Positions 5,218 to 8,669 of a stretch of DNA of 8,669 nucleotides are shown here, piece by piece. This DNA comes from JAEXNA01 sp050486105 (GTDB lineage Bacteria > Vulcanimicrobiota > Xenobia > Xenobiales > JADMJV01): the NCBI GenBank assembly GCA_050486105.1, contig JBJHCR010000280.1:1-8669 (forward strand), in the 5' to 3' direction. Made by a program: the position numbers and the translations under genes. The notes beneath the pieces are model-generated. The model was not told where the DNA came from. It saw only the letters and a program-made list of their open reading frames with translations, and ran no database searches. Within the stretch, counting starts at the first letter, position 1. Every line of letters starts with the position of its first letter.

Positions 5218-6210
5218 TTGAGATACATAACGAAAATTGCCCTACTCGTTTTTGTGGCGAGTATTCTCGCTGGTTGTGGCTCAAGTGACCACTCGAATCA
5301 GCAGTTTGTCGCGGCAACCTCGGGAGGGGGCGATTCGGTCGCCGGTGGGACGATTGTTTTCCAAGCCCAGCTAGCTGCTCAAGCTACGGTAGAGAGCAGT
5401 GAAATCCCGGCTGAGGTCACTGAATTGCGTTTTCGAGGGCTCTCGAACCACCAACTGGTGTATGGGCCCTTCACGTTCTCTAAGGCTTCTGTGATAACTT
5501 TGGAAAATGTGCCGGTCAGTGTCGACGAACTTGTGGTCGAACTTCTTATCGACAATATTTTGATCCTGGGCGCGACTTCAATCCCGGTTGAAGTGCGAGC
5601 TGGGCAGGAAACGATGGTGCAAAACGTCACCTTCACTTTTGTGAGTGGACCCACAGGTCCATCGGGACCTCCTGGTCCTGGAGGTCCCGATGGGCCTGGA
5701 GGTCCCGATGGGCCTGGAGGTCCCGATGGACCTGAAGGGCCAGAGGGGCCAGAGGGACCCCAGGGACCCGAAGGGCCCCAAGGTCCTGCTTCCGGGACGA
5801 TGGGCAGAATTGCTAGCGGTTCGGTTTTTCACATGGCAAGGGGAGTTGACGGAATCATTTCGGGCGGCACAGATGTGCTGTTCTCAGGCCACGGCCCACT
5901 CTTTGGAGGTACCACTCACATTGAAGGTTCCACCATCGTCACTGTGCCGAATTCTGGAGTTTATCTCGTCACTTACGAGGCAACGATCAGCAATGGTTTC
6001 GGAGCAAGCATTGCCTTGGTCGTCGACGGGAGAGTCGTACCCTCATCGAGCGTTCCGTTTCAGGTAGATTCTGGTCAGGCCAAAGGTGAGGCGTTGTTGG
6101 AGCTTCACGCTGGTGATGTCCTCACCTTACGCAACGATTCCGGAATTACGATAACGCTCGTCGACCCCCCCCAAGTCGGAGCCAAGCTGAACCTCTACCA
6201 ATTGAAGTAA
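5218..6210 (+). CDS. Collagen-like lipoprotein with BclA/C1q-like C-terminal head
   Basis: A 330-residue predicted outer-membrane lipoprotein, paralogue of the gene before it. I chose the TTG at 5218: it is nine bases after GAGGGGAG (5201-5208), it gives a proper signal peptide (MRYITKIALLVFVASI) ending in LAGC, and it puts the lipidated Cys at residue 20, exactly as in the paralogue. An upstream in-frame TTG at 5137 would bury the signal peptide behind 27 extra residues. Residues 41-142 are the shared beta-rich domain (VAGGTIVFQAQLAAQA, VYGP, AGQETMVQN). Residues 144-191 are 16 uninterrupted Gly-X-Y triplets rich in GPD, GPG, GPE and GPQ, with a single Thr. Residues 193-330 resemble the BclA C-terminal jelly-roll, a C1q/TNF-like trimerising head: FSGHGPLFGGTTH, TIVTVPNSGVYLVTYEATI, SIALVVDGRVVPSS, LELHAGDVLTLRN and the final KLNLYQLK. 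Expected to trimerise into a membrane-anchored stalk with a globular tip. Function (adhesion, matrix) is not known. A terminator follows at 6235. Confidence 0.85.
   Translation: MRYITKIALLVFVASILAGCGSSDHSNQQFVAATSGGGDSVAGGTIVFQAQLAAQATVESSEIPAEVTELRFRGLSNHQLVYGPFTFSKASVITLENVPVSVDELVVELLIDNILILGATSIPVEVRAGQETMVQNVTFTFVSGPTGPSGPPGPGGPDGPGGPDGPGGPDGPEGPEGPEGPQGPEGPQGPASGTMGRIASGSVFHMARGVDGIISGGTDVLFSGHGPLFGGTTHIEGSTIVTVPNSGVYLVTYEATISNGFGASIALVVDGRVVPSSSVPFQVDSGQAKGEALLELHAGDVLTLRNDSGITITLVDPPQVGAKLNLYQLK
5683..5736 (+). repeat. 18-bp tandem repeat (three units) within the collagen segment of the second lipoprotein
   Basis: Two identical 18-base units (GGTCCCGATGGGCCTGGA) at 5683-5700 and 5701-5718, then a diverged third copy (GGTCCCGATGGACCTGAA) at 5719-5736. 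They encode GPDGPG, GPDGPG and GPDGPE. The near-identity at nucleotide level, including third positions, points to recent slippage or duplication that keeps the frame. Confidence 0.85.
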
Positions 6211-6234
6211 GCTCGACTGTACGGACGGGAGAAT

Positions 6235-6267
6235 AGAAGCTTCGCTTAGTTGCGGAGCTTTTGTTCT
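6235..6267 (+). terminator. Intrinsic terminator after the collagen lipoprotein genes
   Basis: AGAAGCTTCGC (6235-6245) pairs with GCGGAGCTTTT (6252-6262) around the loop TTAGTT: nine core pairs with one T-G, plus two weaker outer pairs. The run TTTTGTTCT begins at 6259. It lies 25 bases past the TAA of the second collagen gene, which is the expected place. Confidence 0.7.
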
Positions 6268-6465
6268 ACTATGAGATCGGCGTGGTGTTGCCTTTTGCAA
6301 GCTTACAAGTCCCAAAGGGCTCGAGAAACAAGCGTTGTCGTGCCTGGCTTACGGAGCAAGGGGCGGTGAGTCATTAGAGACGAGCGAGCGAGAGTCGGTG
6401 AGTGCTTAGGGTTCCTGTTGCAGACTAGACGCCGCCGTGGTAAGTGAGCCAAAAGGACCTCGCAA

Positions 6466-6484
6466 CTTGGGTGAGCGTCCCAAG
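6466..6484 (-). terminator. Small hairpin just after the GT-C-like gene
   Basis: CTTGGG (6466-6471) and CCCAAG (6479-6484) form a perfect 6-bp stem with a 7-base loop, within 25 bases of the minus-strand stop at 6490. The following minus-strand sequence lacks a strong T-run until CCTTTTGG further on, so termination is uncertain. The rest of the gap 6268-6465 shows no gene or clear signal. Confidence 0.3.
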
Positions 6485-6489
6485 ACCCA

Positions 6490-8052
6490 TCAGGTGACGT
6501 GAACGGCTTTCGATTTATCCGGGCTTGGGAATCGAGTGAAGAGTTCTTCAATAAGGGCGGCGGCTAAAACAATGTGAAAGAGTGAATACATTGGAGTGTT
6601 TCCGCCCGAGTATATGAGGAGTGCAGTTAGGCTTGTAGGCAGCACAAGGAATATAAGTTTGAGATAGAAATAACTCCCGCATCGCCAGAACCAAACCACG
6701 GACGGTATTAGAAGGAGCCCCCAGCTTCCTCTAGGGAGAAATGAGGCGTAGAGATCGGGAAATGCCACCCACGCCTTCCCGACTGCAATTTGGAGTCGGG
6801 GCAGTTGAGTGAGAATTCGCCAGCTACGTTTCCCCAGGATTCTTGCATACCACAAGGGATGCTCGGCGATGTCGGAAAGGAGATCGTTCCGGAGGGCCTC
6901 GTCGTAGCCAGGGAGTTCAAAAGGGACTTTATAGTATCTCTGATAGGGATCCCAAGACTCGTCTAGGATAGGACCCCAGTATGAGGTGGTCAACTCTGGT
7001 AAAGGAGCGCCCCCATTTTCCTCTTGTTGACGTTTCAGGAGGGTCATTGCGCGCTCTGAAGCCACTCCGTCCTCCCATTCGTATCCCCGATCCTGCCCAA
7101 AGTCGCCAAGGCCGCACCAGAAGGGATGCCAGAAACTGTGATGCCGAGCTCTCAAGACCTCAGGGGGGAACGGAACTCCGCCCATCTTGGTGACCAAGGC
7201 GCTCGTATGTTGGATCTTCTCCTGAAAGACCCAGCCCAATCCCTTGCTTGTGAGCGCAAAGCTGACGAATAGAGCCAACACCAGGGCAACTCGTTTCCAG
7301 GATTTCAACCCTTGAACGGTCAGGTAAATGAGAGTCAAGGAGAGCAAGAGAGCGATAGGTTCGGAACGAACCTCGCGCACAAAAGCCAGTATCCCCCCGG
7401 AAATAAGGGGTATTAGTACGTAGTACTTCCCTCGCCGAGATACGAGCATGAGGGATAGATTCACCGCGAGCAAAGCAATGGCTGAAGAACCCACCCAACC
7501 GAAGACATTTTCTTGATGGTAGACCTCTTGGAGTTGAAAAGGGTTAGAGCCCAAAAGTAGGACCAAGAGCCCACCGAGTCTCTGGCGGTCAATCATGACG
7601 GAACTTGCGAACAGTAAACACAATGCAGTTATGAAACCGAGAATATTTGCCGGCTTGACGCTCGCATTCAACGACGTTCCGCGGAGAAATGCGTCGGGTA
7701 GGAAGAGGTAAGCTTTGCCATACTCTCCCGTTCGCAAGGAGTGGGACACCTCAGTTAGGAGTAACTCTCCGCGTTCAGCAACCTCGGATTTCGCACCTTC
7801 CCGAGTATACTCGAGATGTCCGTTGAGCGTGGCTAGCGGCCACAGGTTCAGATGATATAAAAAGTAGACAAACCGGTGTTCTTGTTGAAGCCCAGCGGAA
7901 GCGAGAAGTTGTTGAGAGCCGTCGAATTGGGGCGGGAACGCGATGAAACTCGCCTGCCAAAGGCATATCAGGACCGTCCCCACTGCGATCGTTTTGAGCT
8001 TGGATCGGGTCAATCGATTTGCATTCGTCGCGGTTTCGGACTCGGCGGACAT
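6490..8052 (-). CDS. Polytopic membrane protein, probable GT-C-type glycosyltransferase
   Basis: A 520-residue inner-membrane protein that I do not recognise as a named enzyme. Hydrophobic segments lie at about 21-40, 135-152, 158-170, 186-205, 210-226, 232-248, 253-270, 445-457, 464-482 and 488-505. A large soluble stretch (about 271-440) sits between them and contains the striking motif FWHPFWCGLGDFG (307-319), then GYEWEDGVASERA (323-335). The segment DIAEHPLWYARILGKRSW (394-411) resembles the 'helix before the last membrane block' of many GT-C and PMT-like glycosyltransferases, as does the C-terminal NTPMYSLFHIVLAAAL. GT-C enzymes use lipid-linked sugars, such as those made by GT2 enzymes like the one at 2478-3197. 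No acidic DxD/ExD loop is clear after the first helix (FDGSQQLL, 43-50, is the nearest), so the assignment rests on architecture. An in-frame TGA lies seven codons before the ATG at 8052, which limits the start; no good Shine-Dalgarno is visible. Confidence 0.7.
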   Translation of the reverse strand: MSAESETATNANRLTRSKLKTIAVGTVLICLWQASFIAFPPQFDGSQQLLASAGLQQEHRFVYFLYHLNLWPLATLNGHLEYTREGAKSEVAERGELLLTEVSHSLRTGEYGKAYLFLPDAFLRGTSLNASVKPANILGFITALCLLFASSVMIDRQRLGGLLVLLLGSNPFQLQEVYHQENVFGWVGSSAIALLAVNLSLMLVSRRGKYYVLIPLISGGILAFVREVRSEPIALLLSLTLIYLTVQGLKSWKRVALVLALFVSFALTSKGLGWVFQEKIQHTSALVTKMGGVPFPPEVLRARHHSFWHPFWCGLGDFGQDRGYEWEDGVASERAMTLLKRQQEENGGAPLPELTTSYWGPILDESWDPYQRYYKVPFELPGYDEALRNDLLSDIAEHPLWYARILGKRSWRILTQLPRLQIAVGKAWVAFPDLYASFLPRGSWGLLLIPSVVWFWRCGSYFYLKLIFLVLPTSLTALLIYSGGNTPMYSLFHIVLAAALIEELFTRFPSPDKSKAVHVT

Positions 8053-8186
8053 ATTCGAGTGACGGCTTCACGATCAAAGCCTTCAGACCTGCACCACTTC
8101 TCTCGTCCTTGGGTTTGTACCGCTCCATTTTGGGTGTGCTAAGGATCAGGGCAAAGTTCAGGGGAAGACTCTTTCAACACTTATCC

Positions 8187-8215
8187 AAGAGCTGCGACCA
8201 GCTCTTAAGATCTGG
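8187..8215. repeat. Overlapping inverted repeats, candidate operator or RNA hairpin
   Basis: AAGAGCTG (8187-8194) and CAGCTCTT (8199-8206) form a perfect 8-bp inverted repeat with the 4-base spacer CGAC. CAGCTCTT is also the left half of a second near-palindrome, CCAGCTCTTAAGATCTGG (8198-8215), symmetrical except for one position pair. The result is three related half-sites in alternating orientation. There is no T-tract, so a terminator is unlikely. It lies about 135 bases upstream of the GT-C-like gene, which is compatible with an operator. Confidence 0.45.
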
Positions 8216-8248
8216 TCCAGAAAAACGTTCTGTTCTCGCTTTTGGAGG

Positions 8249-8282
8249 CGCCTTGTACCCGCCCAGAGGGTGTGACAAGGCG
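8249..8282. repeat. Bulged 12-bp inverted repeat
   Basis: CGCCTTGT (8249-8256) pairs with ACAAGGCG (8275-8282), and the inner ACCC (8257-8260) with GGGT (8268-8271), leaving a 3-base bulge (GTG) and a 7-base loop (GCCCAGA). That is a stable structured element in otherwise gene-free DNA. No T-run follows on either strand. It may be part of a small RNA or a remnant of a larger element. Confidence 0.4.
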
Positions 8283-8470
8283 GTTCGAGTGACTAGGGCG
8301 CTGCTGATTTACACGGGGACGTAACGCTTCGCTTGGGGTCCGACTAAATCCGTAGCCTCCTAGTACAACGTCCGCAAAATTCATCCCTAGCCTGGCGGCC
8401 ATGCATCCTCTCTCGCGGCGTCGAAGCTCACTCAAATACGCATGGTATTGAGCGTTCGCTTCTCCTTGCA

Positions 8471-8669
8471 TCACCCACGCGGACGCGGCGACCCACGCAA
8501 GCGCGGGTTCCCGGCGCCTGACCACCATTGGTAGGGACGAACTTCACGGACATTGCACTGATATGGACGGACCCAGTCAACCCCCCGCAGTGGTTTTCTT
8601 TGTAAAGGACGCAACAACCGATAACTCGGGCTTCTTCGACGTCGAATCACTCTGATATTCGTGGATCAC
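8471..8669 (-). pseudogene. Possible decayed zinc-ribbon protein fragment
   Basis: Reading the minus strand from 8665 gives STNIRVIRRRRSPSYRLL, then an Arg-rich linker, then WVRPYQCNVREVRPYQWW, with a stop at 8471-8473. This resembles small bacterial zinc-ribbon proteins with a 'CPxCGSTNIRxxRRRS...LL' start and a 'YRCxxCxxRFY' end. Here the codon just before STNI is a TGA stop, where a Cys-Gly would be expected. The second Cys pair has become C-N-V-R, with Arg (CGT) in place of Cys (TGT). If the resemblance is real, the gene is broken or shifted in frame near the window edge. It rests on pattern memory and a short stretch, so it stays tentative. Confidence 0.3.

Larger units (their letters stand above)
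8053..8669. other. Right-end region without an intact gene
   Basis: Over 600 bases with no frame I would call a functional gene. It should hold the promoter of the GT-C-like gene, but no clear -35/-10 pair is visible on the minus strand. It does contain two strong inverted-repeat structures (8187-8215 and 8249-8282) and a possible gene remnant at the edge (8471-8669). Longer open frames, for example 8205-8528 on the minus strand, have no ribosome binding site and Arg/Pro-rich, unstructured-looking products. Confidence 0.5.

Noticed and set aside
5683..5736. Regular repeats as a CRISPR array
   Set aside because: Units are contiguous 18-mers without spacers and lie in the coding frame of a Gly-X-Y protein.
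8053..8128. Short frame starting MERYKPKDERSG just upstream of the GT-C-like gene, as a leader peptide or frameshifted N-terminus
   Set aside because: No Shine-Dalgarno; it runs out of frame into the GT-C-like gene, whose own ATG gives a normal first membrane helix.
8246..8305. tRNA-like sequence (GGTTCGAGT near 8282-8290)
   Set aside because: The flanks do not pair as a T-arm, the acceptor ends do not match, and the span is too short for the cloverleaf.
8205..8528. 107-codon open frame on the minus strand
   Set aside because: No ribosome binding site, Arg/Ser-rich product without recognisable motif, and it spans the strong inverted repeat at 8249-8282.
8563..8655. 30-codon open frame on the plus strand (MDGPSQPPAVVFFVKDATT...)
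   Set aside because: No ribosome binding site and no recognisable family; it lies antisense to the possible zinc-ribbon remnant.

Overview
The window comes from a diderm bacterium that I cannot place more precisely. The argument for a double membrane is a complete apolipoprotein N-acyltransferase (Lnt) and two lipoproteins with Gly, not Asp, after the lipidated Cys, which suits outer-membrane sorting. The DNA is moderately GC-rich, with GTG and TTG starts. No plasmid, phage or insertion-sequence hallmark genes are visible.

Layout, left to right. (1) Positions 1-577, minus strand: the 5' part of a secreted protein with a two-part copper-amine-oxidase-N-like (stalk) domain and a Pro-rich linker, cut by the window edge. 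(2) Positions 643-2373, plus strand: lnt, divergent from the first gene. (3) Positions 2478-4162, minus strand: a two-gene operon of an extended-SDR nucleotide-sugar epimerase/dehydratase and a family 2 glycosyltransferase, joined by a 4-base stop/start overlap. (4) Positions 4484-6210, plus strand: two tandem paralogous lipoproteins carrying Gly-X-Y collagen-like repeats. The second ends in a BclA/C1q-like head and the first stops straight after its collagen segment. A good intrinsic terminator follows at 6235-6267. (5) Positions 6490-8052, minus strand: a large polytopic membrane protein that looks like a GT-C-type glycosyltransferase. (6) Positions 8053-8669: no convincing intact gene, but two strong inverted-repeat structures and, at the right edge, a possible decayed zinc-ribbon gene.

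The most interesting part is the collagen pair and its surroundings. Both proteins share a lipid anchor at Cys20 and a roughly 100-residue beta-rich domain before the collagen segment, but the collagen chemistry differs. The first copy is Thr-rich (12 Thr in 17 triplets) and headless. The second is acidic (GPD/GPE/GPQ, one Thr) and carries the trimerising-type head. In Bacillus exosporium protein BclA, Thr residues of GPT triplets carry O-glycans, and sugar-nucleotide and glycosyltransferase genes lie near the gene. Here an epimerase and GT2 operon and a GT-C-like protein flank the Thr-rich collagen gene. I therefore infer, without proof, a surface collagen-like filament locus with its own glycosylation genes. 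The ribosome binding site of the first collagen gene can be buried in a 12-bp hairpin, which suggests translational control.
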